Source of the DNA: Anthoceros angustus
Taxonomy: Eukaryota; Streptophyta; Anthocerotopsida; Anthocerotales; Anthocerotaceae
NCBI GenBank assembly: GCA_010909165.1
Contig: MU008162.1
Span: forward strand, 248,001-312,000
Length of the DNA: 64,000 bases
Direction of reading: 5' to 3'
The translations under genes were made by a program, and so were the position numbers. Below the pieces are notes generated by a model that was not told the origin of the DNA, did not search any database, and saw nothing but the letters and a program-made list of their open reading frames with translations. This document shows, piece after piece, positions 31,700 through 41,317 of this stretch (position 1 is its first letter; every line of letters begins with the position of its first letter).

Positions 31700-32863
31700 T
31701 CCCCGGTATTCTTGTCTAGCCTAAGGAGTTTCGACAAGTGGGTTATGCAGGTTTTAGGCGACATCATTGGCCCAGGCACCTTCGAGTGTGCGGCTGGGGA
31801 TCTAGCGAAGCGGCAGGCGTTCCTTCCCGTCGCTTTTGGGGGCACTGGTTTGCTGGCCACGGAGGCCTCTGCCAGCGCTTTCTTAGGAGTTGGGCCTCTC
31901 GCCCCATCTTGTCCTCCCGTTTCTTAATTCGGCATTCACATATCCTGGAGGCTTTTGTCACGGGCGTAGAGGACTGGACTTTTCCCTTGCAGGCTTCGCT
32001 AAGATTAGCCAGGGACTCTTTATCCTCCGAGGCGAGGGCTGCCATGCCGTCTTTTTTCTCGCTTCCCGAGGTTGGGCTTCGGGGGCTTCAGGCGTCCCTC
32101 CTGGAGAAACAGTACGGGCAGGTGCAGTTGGCCTTCCTCCGGGATTCTTCCATTCCTAGGCCCACTCGGGCTCGTCTTCACTTTTGGTCGGGGAAGAGGG
32201 CAGGTTCCTAGCTTCTGGCTCGACCCAGTATTTCAGGAGTTCCGCATCGCACCAGCAACTTTTTCCACCGCGATGCGTTTTCGCATTGGCTTGGTCCATC
32301 CTCTGGCGTGCTCTCTTTCAACTTGCAACCGCGGGGCCCCTCTCGATGACTTTGGGACGCACTTGGCTCGCTGTCCCGCGGGTGGGCAGCGTATCGCTAT
32401 GCATGATGCCGTCCGGGACGTCATGTTCTCTATTGCTAGGGAAGGCGGGTTCCTTCCATTTAGGGAGCGCCCTCACACTCTGCTCAATGGGGTCTCGCTT
32501 AGGGCAGATCTATTTTTGACCTGGGGGGATGAGGTTTTGGTTGCTGATGTGGTTGTAACCGATCCCACCTGGGATAGTGTATGCGAACATGTTATTCTTA
32601 ACCCTCCAGGTTGGGCGGCAGAGGGATGCGCGACGGCTAAGGTCCATAAGTACTCTCCTATGCAGGACGGCCACGCCTTCGTCCCCCTTGCCATTGAGAC
32701 TCACGGAGCCATGGGCAAGGATTTCTCTAGGTTCGTCAAGGCCTGTGCCAAGGATTATCATAGCCGCAAGAATGGGGTTGGCCTCCCCCTTTCTTGTATT
32801 ATTGCCTTCTTCCGGCAAAGGGTTTCCATCGCTCTGCAGAGGGTGTCGGCCAACGCATTGTAG
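31700..32863 (+). pseudogene. Non-LTR retroelement ORF, C-terminal part with R2-like zinc motif and PD-(D/E)XK-type endonuclease
   Basis: The first part (LPVAFGGTGLLATEASASAF) resembles the region after the reverse transcriptase of LINE proteins. Two frame changes follow (about 31925 and 32200). The last frame, ending at 32863, has a Cys/His cluster (CSLSTC, then THLARCPAGGQR, MHDAVRD). It then has RADLFLTWGDEVLVADVVVTD, which fits a restriction-like endonuclease of R2-type elements. APLAIETHGAMGKD-like sequence (PLAIETHGAMG) follows. The palm and fingers of the polymerase are absent, so the copy is 5'-truncated and dead. Confidence 0.65.
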
Positions 32864-34359
32864 AGAACGACAGCGAGCGAAGGGGATGCAGCTTCTTCGA
32901 CACCGGTGGTAAGTAGGCCTTTTCACATCCCTGACCACGGAGTTCTTCGGGCGGTCCGTTCGGAGACGGTACCCTGGCCGATGCGCAAAACAAAAGGAGA
33001 GGAACCTTTATATAACATAAGGGCTACTCCACCCTTATAACTATATCCCTTCTCTCACAAGAATTCTTTACTTTTCCCCACATACAATTGCAATAGGCCT
33101 GTAACAAGGAGCCCCTCTCTCTCTCTCTCTATCATCCTCCCCCTCTTTACACCCCTTTTGACAACTATTTGTTTATGGTTCACCCTACCCTCTTCATTAC
33201 ACCCTGTCTTGACAACTATTCGTTAACGTTGCCCACACCAGAGCAGGAACAGGACCTGCAATTCTCACCTCTCACTCTAACCACATAACTATTCCATTTC
33301 TTTATCGATATTTTTTACTTGTCTACACACACCATGCAGTCATTCCACTCCTTTATCTCTAGAATAGTCTCTCTCACTTAGTCTTACCCAATCACTCCAA
33401 CATACTTTCTACCCTTTGCCCCTAACCAATTACTCCAAGTCACCTATACATGGGTTAAATAATTTTTCCCAAACCACAATTGCAACATGATTGTAACGAA
33501 GAGTATGTCTCTCTCATCTCACTCCATCTTGATATTAAGTAATTTTATTTGGATTATATTGGTTGAAAATTATTTTTATTGTATACTAGAGCATTCCTAG
33601 TCTAACTTAATGCTATTCGTCGCGTCAGACGACGCGTCTATTGTCGGGTCTCTCCAGGATGGCCTGTCGTTGCCATCGCTTATGAACGACATCGTCCAGT
33701 CTCTCTATCCGTCAATTGTCCGCGCATCGCAGGCACACGTCCTCCCGGGTGCCCTGCGTCATACCCTTAGTATGTGCCACCCAAAACTAGTCCCCCAACA
33801 CACACAACTTACCCACTCATGCACTTGCTTCACCTCCATGCCGTAGAATCCATTCTCTTTTTCATCTACGATGTTGGTTCAGATCGTGTCGGGCGACCTT
33901 CCGGCCCCCGCGCACTCTCCCAAAATGTAGTACCTCCGCTCGCTAGTTCTCGATCGATCCCTAGGGTCACACAGCTCAGTCACCCACATAGGCTTGCACA
34001 CCCATAGCCACGGAAGAACATGCTACACGTTCATCCTCACAAGATGACGGCCTCCCGCCGAATCCAAGCGATCCACAAACTACGTTTGGCAAAACTGAAC
34101 ATTTGGTTCGGTCCTCGTCCTGCTATCTCTGGTTTAGAGGCAGGTTTATGTTGCACGAATACCATGACCTCCTTAGGAAAAGGAACACGAGGAATGAAAA
34201 CTTGGAGGCAGACTGCCAAAGTCCACAAAAGCTAATCCCAGTTACGTCAATCTCAAAAGCAGCTGCGTATTTTTCTACGAGCTAGAAATCGTTGATAAAC
34301 GTTTAAGTATCATCAGATTATTGTTTTATTAGCAGGTTTTTGTGGACTTTTGTATTTTT
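32864..34359. other. Intergenic, includes a 165-bp direct repeat
   Basis: Positions 33249-33415 (aggacctgcaattctcacct ... ccaatcactccaacat) recur in the same orientation at 36957-37122. A CT run lies at about 33113-33131. No gene is recognised; frames near 33610 and 33774 have no family match. Confidence 0.5.
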
Positions 34360-35130
34360 TCTATCCTAGGATGCGATGGGTATAGAAAGTTACTTTTTTT
34401 GTTACTGAATTGATGGAAAATTTACATTCCACTAAATTTAGAGGGCCCTGAACAACCTTACAATAACGTATGCATATGTAGCATATGTAGTTTGCATATG
34501 TTGATATAATCATCAGTTTATTTTTTTATTAGCAGGTTTTTGTGGACTTTTGTACTTTTTCACGGGAGATCAATTACACAACAACTATCACTACATTTAG
34601 GGTACCTTTAATTCACATGTAATTCAAAAAGGGTACTAGTCGGTTACGACAATTTCCAACATTTCAAACAACTTGTTCTTTATACTAGTTACAATGTAAT
34701 ACTTGGTATAGTAGTATAGTGATATGGAGGGGGCAAGAACACAACTCACCATAAAAAAACAATAGGCTAACTCACGAAAGAAGAAACAATTCACATGTTG
34801 TCTTTCTCAAGTTGGAATGAATCACAGCAGAAAATGAATGGCCAATATGCCTTCATTCATTTGAAACTAGAAATTTTCCATCGATTCACCAACAAAAAAT
34901 ATAACTTTCCATGCCCATTGCATTCTAGGATACTAAAAACGTGGTCGGATTCTCCTAAACTAAGTAAAAATAGAAAATATCATAAACTATTAATTGAGAA
35001 GAAAATATTGTAATATAAACTTCTAAAAATGGAATCTTATTGCTTCACTAAACTTAACTTTTTATAGTACCTTCTATATTACATGAACATTTAGCTTTTT
35101 ATAAGACGATACCAAGCCTGTGTATATATT
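34360..35130. repeat. Rearranged copy of the 27.2-28.0 kb region
   Basis: Segment 34560-34800 is a degraded plus-strand relative of the RING-like gene 5' part (aatttccaacatttcaaac, caagaacacaactcacca). Segment 34900-35130 matches 27720-27900 in inverse orientation (gtggtcggattctcct, accttctatattacatgaac). Segment 34430-34510 matches 27980-28030 directly (tatgcatatgtagcatatgt). The duplication was followed by inversion of part of the unit. Confidence 0.7.
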
Positions 35131-35278
35131 GTGCTAGAGTGCTAGCTAGTTGTAAGTTGTATACCCAAGGTGCTCTTGTTTACCCGTGTGATTTTTTATG
35201 GGGAGGTGAATTATACAGCAACTATCAATAAAGTTACAAAATTTTTCATCTACAAGTATTTTACAAAGGGTATTAGTC

Positions 35279-35809
35279 ATGACTCTTTCGAACATTTCAA
35301 ACATTTGGTTACTTATTATAATACTCGGTGTAGTATTTCATCTTATATTACTTGATCTGATATTAATATGGTTGTGGCAACAACAAAATTCTTTTTCCGC
35401 AAGAAATCGAGAGTTTAATAGACATATCGTTAACAAGGAGAAGCTTCGCGCACGGCAGAATACATCAGACTCAAACATCAGGAACAAGAGCAGTTGTTCT
35501 AGGGCAATAGAGACCCCAAGGCATAGGGTGCAAGAACACAACTCACCATTAACAAGAAAAAAGCTAACTCCCGAAGAACGAAAAAGTTTAATTCATGAAA
35601 CAGCTATTATAGTTCCAAAACTTTTAGGAGGAGTACGATGTCTAATATGCGCTGGACAGTTTAAAAGGGGAGATGAATTTTCTTTCATTAACTCCCGACA
35701 TTGGTTCCACAGTGTATGCTTAGTTACATGGACATTTGAGAGTTGCCCTGTGTGTGGCTTTATGATTTGTTCTACAACCTGTATCTTCTGTGGCTCTATG
35801 TTTGGATGA
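35279..35809 (+). CDS. Small membrane RING-H2-like protein (ATL-type layout)
   Basis: A 176-aa single-exon frame. A membrane helix (NIWLLIIILGVVFHLILLDL) is followed by a basic linker. The C-terminal RING-like motif is CLICAGQF, then SRHWFH, CLVTW and CPVC, with a further cysteine-rich end. The CxxC, HxxH, C and CPxC ligands of a RING-H2 are present, but the cysteine normally just before the first His is replaced (NSRH), so one zinc ligand is missing or moved. Typical ATL proteins are membrane E3 ubiquitin ligases; activity here is doubtful. It is AT-rich, and partial copies lie at 27150-27440 (minus) and 34560-34800, so the gene may travel with a repeat. Confidence 0.55.
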   Translation: MTLSNISNIWLLIIILGVVFHLILLDLILIWLWQQQNSFSARNREFNRHIVNKEKLRARQNTSDSNIRNKSSCSRAIETPRHRVQEHNSPLTRKKLTPEERKSLIHETAIIVPKLLGGVRCLICAGQFKRGDEFSFINSRHWFHSVCLVTWTFESCPVCGFMICSTTCIFCGSMFG

Positions 35810-36956
35810 GTTAATTATTAGATATGATATCATATGATGGAAACTCTATGGGGTCTCACTCGGAGCTCCATTGATCCCCTAGCTATATTACATATAGACA
35901 ATTGTTTTAGTAATATTTAGCTCGATTCAACCATACATTACATGTTCAATTTGGGATTATGAATGAACTATTAGTGATCAATGGCCTAAGCTAAGATCAA
36001 ACTAGTAGTTTGTAAGCTGTGATCTGCCTTGTTTTTCTCGGTGCCTAGTCTGGTGGCTGCTGGCCACCATGAATGCTCTTGTCGACCCTGTTGGGGCTTT
36101 TGACGTTGTCTTATTTGTCCTTGTAATCATAGCCCCTATTTATCGAGAAAAATTAAGCTGTGATGTGCCAATATGTTATGTTCATTGTATCTAGAAGCCT
36201 ATGCAAGGTGTTATATGAGAATATGTTTTGTTGATTTGAGTTGCCCATCAATAGGATCCTTTGCACACGTCCCGCATTGTCCCTCCCTCTTCCCGTATAT
36301 GGTGAATCGTTAGACCTGTGTCCATCGTCCCTAAGTAATCAGATGCGACCTGGATACCGGGGTCTAGAGGCAGTTTTATTGTCCCTAGGGTTGATATGAA
36401 GGCCCAAGTCTTGGACTATGCCAGGCAAATGTCTAGACTTGCCCTTAGTGATACGGCAAAAAGATTCCTCAAAACTTTGTTCATGCACTGTGCGCACTGT
36501 AGGAGAGGTGAAGCCTTTTCTCTCATGCCTGGTAGCCGGCTTAACCTATGTGCACCTAGCATTCTAGTTTGGTCTTTCGGTCTCACTTATCTTACCTAGT
36601 CTCATCCGGTCGTGTCAAAAGAGTGTTTACACGTTCAGAACTTGTCATGGATGAATTGAAAACATTTTTGCGGCAACCGGTTAGCGCAAAGATAAATAGG
36701 ATCGAAGCTATCATTCGGTGAGAACCTTAGATGGTTAGATTTGACCTTAAATGTTTTACTTGATATATAGATGAGAATAACTAGATTTTTAATATTTAAA
36801 ATAAAATGAATATATATATTTAATTCTAAATAGATAAATATTATGCCTATTGGATCCAGGCTTTCTCCCATCGCATGTTGTCCTTGACCAGCTTCTCGTT
36901 CTTGTTGTTCGTTGAGTAGGAGGTGACTATACATAGAGAGCTTAGCTAGTCGCTCC
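35810..36956. other. Intergenic with one copy of an 85-bp direct repeat
   Basis: 36689-36773 (aagataaataggatcgaagc ...) recurs at 39501-39585 in the same orientation. No gene is recognised. Confidence 0.45.
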
Positions 36957-37122
36957 AACAGGACCTGCAATTCTCACCTCTCACTCCAACCACATAACTA
37001 CACCATTTCTTTATCAACATCTTTTACTTGTCTACACACACCATGCAGTCATTCCACTCCTTTGTCTCTAGCATAGCCCCTCTCACTTAGTCTTACCCAA
37101 TCACTCCAACATATTTTCTACT
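36957..37122 (+). repeat. 165-bp direct repeat, second copy
   Basis: It matches 33249-33415 through tgtctacacacaccatgcag and tcttacccaatcactccaac. The two copies are 3.7 kb apart and could be ends of a retroelement or of a segmental copy. Confidence 0.75.
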
Positions 37123-37906
37123 ATCGTACGAGGTAAGTACTTGCATTCGTATGAGCACGTCCTTGACAGACAACCAAGCAAACAAATCAAATATGCAAAT
37201 ATAGGTGCAAACCAATAACAATAGGAGAGAGTAGCTCATATGTCGTGGCACAAACACACTCTCCCCATGAGAACAACGCGCAAATTCCTCACACATATCA
37301 TCGCTCTCGGAGTCAAAGCTTAGGCCTCCTCACAAAACTCTTGCATTGTATATCTAGAGCGTCTCCTCACAACACTCTTGCATTGCATATCTAGAGGGCC
37401 TCCTCGCAACACTCTTGCATTGCATATCTAGAGGGCCTCCTCACAACACTCTTGCATTATATATCTAGAGGACAAGCTATGATAATTATGAGCTTGTACT
37501 TTGAAAGGGTCTATATATACTAGCCCTTGGCATCGGCATATTCCTAAGATATCCTTTTGGCATCAGCATATGCCAGAAATATCCTAAGAATACACTAGAA
37601 TATGCAAGGAATATGGTAAAGTATATTACTTGTGCTTATCCACTTAGCTATTGCTAACCATATTTAATTAACACTAATCGACGCTTAATTAGCATAAGTA
37701 CTTTATATTAATCAACACTAATTACTTACTTAAAGATAAGTAATTAGATTAAATAATGCTAATCAAACACTAAACCCAAGTGCTGAGATTAGTGTCACAC
37801 GGCATGACAGCTATCGCACGAGGTAAGTACCTGCATTCATATGAGCACATCCTCAATAGATAACCAAGCAAACAAATCAAATATGCAAATATAGGTGCAA
37901 ACCAAT
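37121..37906. repeat. Nested repeats: 95-bp direct repeat pair and four 37-bp tandem units
   Basis: 37121-37217 and 37811-37906 match (cgaggtaagtac, gcaaacaaatcaaatatgca, ataggtgcaaaccaat), a 690-base spacing. Between them, 37322-37470 holds four units of 37 bases (cctcctcacaacactcttgc ... tatctagag). The pair may be LTR-internal repeats of the gypsy element whose remnant lies at 38097-39420, but no primer-binding site was identified. Confidence 0.7.
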
Positions 37907-38096
37907 CCCCCCCTGATAATGTGAGACTCTAAGTCAAAACATTATCATTAGTAGGACTACACACATATGCACCTCATTTAGCGCATTGTGCACAAAATCA
38001 ATCTTCTTCGAGAATACGATCCAGAGGTTATAACCTTGTCAATGAGTGGAGGGCTGTCTTCAGCATCCTCATGCGCATGACCAACATGTCATCTGT

Positions 38097-39420
38097 TTAC
38101 TCTCCACCGGTTGCTCGCTGTTTTCTTCTTCCCTTGCTGGGCATGTGCCTCCTACGGAACACTGGTTCATCCAATGTTAGTTCTATGTGGAACTTTCCCT
38201 TGGTGTACTTCTCTATCTTCGCAAGTGTGAAAGCAAACACATGTCGTGATGCCTCCAACAACTCCTTTAGCTGACACCGTTGATTGCTCTTCAACTCAAC
38301 GCTTGTTAACCACTCATGTGTCTGTGGCTCAGATGGCTTGCACGCTTCCTCTACATGCTCACTCTCCTTGCCCTCCAAACTCGCCTTCTCCTGTTGAGAT
38401 ACGAGTGCTGGAATGTCCTTCATGAAGATGTCGCTCGGATGGCTTGCACGCTTCCTCTATGTACTCATTCTCCTTGCCCTCCAGACTCACATTTTCTTCT
38501 TAAGATGCGAGTGTTGGAATGTCCTTTGCCCATCGAACCTACTGCTTCAACCCCGCCTTCTTTTGATTTCGAAGTTGGTAACCGACTCCAGCGCTGAACA
38601 ACCAGGTCATCATGTTCATGTCAAATGCTTGCCCAAGCAATCGATACCGTTCCTTCTCGATCACTCTCGATGTCTTCGTGGCTCATGATCAAGCCGCTTG
38701 GTGAACGACCTTGCAGACTTCAGATGTTCCAAGGGAGCAAGGTTAGTCCGCATGGACTTCAACCTATGAGCCCTCGAACCAAATTGAGCTGCATCCAATA
38801 GTAGCTCCTGATCCAACATTCCTCAGATCTTGCCAAAGTCCTCATGGTCTTGTTTTTCACGCTCATGCATGCTGGCACATTCTCCAACATGTATCCACAA
38901 GGCCTTTCTTGCCCTTTCTAGATCAAGCGCAAGGTCCTCATCAGGTGATAGTCTTTTACACTCCCAACCTGCGATGACGAGGTCCACTAGTTGCCCAAGA
39001 CAGCTCAAATGGGACAACCCTATCATACGAACATCCATCGGTAGCGTCTTCTAGTAACCCTTCACTGACTCCCATTTCAGGAGGTTAGGGTACTCCCCCA
39101 TCTATTCCCTTACGTGCTTTTGTGATGCAATCCTTGCTTTCGGATCCGGGTCACAATGCACGTATCTTCATACTTTGATGCCATATTTTAGTACTGCTTC
39201 CAAGCCGGTGCTGATGCTTCTAAAGAGTTCCACTAGCACTGTGCCGTCTTCCCGAGGTTGCCATGTGATCACCTGAGTGTTTAGGTCACAAACAAGCTCA
39301 ACCCTAGGCAAGAACTTACAGCGATTCTCCGGCTCATAGGACACTGGTCCTCTTGCACCATCCTCCACCACTTTTGCACGGCTCATTGCTGCAATCATCA
39401 GCTCCGTCCGGCTGACTTGA
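38097..39420 (-). pseudogene. Ty3/gypsy polyprotein remnant with an embedded cytosine-5 methyltransferase-like segment
   Basis: Read right to left: RVELVCDLNTQVITWQPRED, then VLVELFRSISTGLEAVL, resembling C5-methyltransferase motif I (family FGGxGTG). After in-frame stops comes RYVHCDPDPKARIASQKHV, resembling motif II. DLVIAGWECKRLSPDEDLAL lies in the motif IV position (family PCQ, here ECK). Further on, 38423-38097 encodes LKELLEASRHVFAF and FHIELTLDEPVFRRRHMPS, the start of a gypsy reverse transcriptase. Several stops make it non-functional. A 105-bp tandem duplication (38328-38535) interrupts the region after the RT block. Retroelement-borne cytosine methyltransferases have been described in charophytes and dinoflagellates. 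Confidence 0.7.
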
Positions 39421-39500
39421 AAAACCTCCTCTCAGGGTGGTTGCAACCCTAGCTTGTCGTCATCCTCTTCGTCATTCTAACTTGGTCTTCCAATCTTACT

Positions 39501-39585
39501 AAGATAAATAGGATCGAAGCTATCATTCTGTGAGAACCTTAGATGATAAGATTTGACCTTAGATGTTTTACTTTATATATAGATT
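39501..39585 (+). repeat. 85-bp direct repeat, second copy
   Basis: It matches 36689-36773 (aagataaataggatcgaagc, gatttgaccttagatgtttt). The pair brackets the gypsy remnant and could mark the ends of the inserted or duplicated block. Confidence 0.7.
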
Positions 39586-39899
39586 AGCACATGTTTGTTT
39601 CTTCTTGACTGGGTTTCCAAATCTGGTTATTGGGCTAGGTTAGTGTCATTTGGGTTAGGGTAATCTTTCGAGGCCTGAGAAGCTTGGGTCCTCTCGCCTT
39701 CCTATCTCACCTAGAAGTCCCTACTAGAATTCTTTGTGATGTTACACTGTTTGTTAAGATTTGGACCCTCATGTTCTGCTGCAATTTTGGATCCCGTCGC
39801 AATAATCAAGATGGCATCGAACGCGGGGACGTAAAACCTCACTCATTGGTTGCTTGTTCGAGCAAAGGACCACTTTCTCCAGAGTCGAAATTCCCCGAG

Positions 39900-40597
39900 A
39901 ATTTCGTCTTCATAGAAGTTCCCCGAGAGTGCCTTCATTCTGTGTACCTTCATTCTGCTGCCGACCCTCCCATCTTCCACCGAGATGTCAAGTCTTCAAA
40001 TATACTCCTCTACCATAACCTGAATGCGAAGGTGGCAGATTTTGGCATCCCCAAGCTGGCTCCTACCATGGCAGACACTCATATTTCCACAGGAGCAATA
40101 TTATCCAATGCACCATGGGCGACATTGACCCGGAATATTATGCCAGCTTCCAGCTGACTCCCAGGAGCGATGTCCACAGCTTTGGCGTTTTGCTACTAGA
40201 GCTCATCTTTGGGAGGGGATACGATGCTAGCTTGGCGAACCTTGCACTTTCTGCTAGGGACAGGGGGGAGTGGGCAGAACTGATCGACCCGTTGTTGGTG
40301 GACGCATATACTTCAGCCAATGGGAAGGCATCGATAGACAGTGTGGGCGCTTTGGCTGTCGGGTGCTTGGCCTCCAGATCCCTAGAGCGTCCTGAAATGA
40401 GGGAGGTCTGGAAGGAGATGCAAACCGCCTGGCTTCTATTGGACTCGGACCCCTCCTTCCAGTCGGATTCTGTCAGCCACTATCTGCAGCCACAGAATAG
40501 TTACCGTGATGACTTCATGTCCCAGCAAAGTCCCCACACGTCTCTGTGCTGTAGCCCCAGCACAAGCGGCCCTGAAATTGAGATGAAACATCTCTGA
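39900..40597 (+). pseudogene. Receptor-like kinase, 3' half of kinase domain
   Basis: The first frame gives [40 protein letters not shown], the catalytic loop (HRDVKSSN) and DFG. A frameshift near 40110 moves the activation segment to another frame, which continues [33 protein letters not shown], and ERPEMREVW to a stop at 40597. The ATP-binding lobe, membrane helix and ectodomain are missing upstream. The copy is 5'-truncated and frameshifted. Confidence 0.8.
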
Positions 40598-41317
40598 TTT
40601 CAACAATGTCATGTAGGTTCCAGAAGTAAGCTACATGTGGACGTAGACGCATGATGGACTGATTTGTTGTTGATGAATTTACTACAGCCAGCATCCTGCC
40701 AATAAGCTGCTGCCCACACCTTGTTTTTCGCTCATTCTAGGGGTTAGACTGCACCACAAGCTGCTCCACATCTTTCTCTTGGTATTTCAGGTCCCGACCC
40801 AGGCTTCTTGCCCTACCTCCTGCTGACAAAATCCTGCGGTCATAGTATCCATCTCGCAAAATGTTACATGAATCTCACAAACAGGGGTTGCCTGTGCACA
40901 TGCTGCGGACGAGCTCTTGCTACATATGCTACCATGGCTGGCGAAATTAAGCTTTGTAAGGGGCAACCAACAAAGCATGAAACGTAACTATCACGCACAC
41001 TCACAGGTGAATAAGCACATCTGGTGGGCAGTATCGATCGAAAAAGACACAAAGCGCGCCCCGCAGAGCCTTCGTTCATGTCTAAGTAATACCCTCTGAC
41101 TGTGAGGTTTCTGACTTCTGCTGCTTGACGCAGCTCTGCTGTCTTCGAAGTAACGATAAGCAAAGCGAGCTCATCGTTGTTGCTGTGCTTTGCTTATGCC
41201 TTGCGAGAACTCCTGTCTCCGGAGCCAAAAAATGTTTTCCTAAAGGACTAACTTGGTTTTGACCTCAGCTTTTTCCTGAACGTTTGCAGCCCACATGCAG
41301 AGAATCTGCACACGGGT
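40598..41317. other. Intergenic, no gene recognised
   Basis: Probably includes the 3' untranslated region of the histidine kinase gene. Small frames near 40860-41160 have no family match. Confidence 0.4.

Noticed and set aside
37121-37906. Calling the 95-bp repeat pair LTRs of the gypsy element
   Set aside because: They lack visible TG...CA ends, a primer-binding site and a polypurine tract, so only a repeat call is supported.
39684-39900. Extending the receptor-kinase pseudogene to include an N-terminal lobe
   Set aside because: The upstream frame shows no glycine loop, VAIK lysine or other N-lobe motif, so the homology is called only from about 39900.
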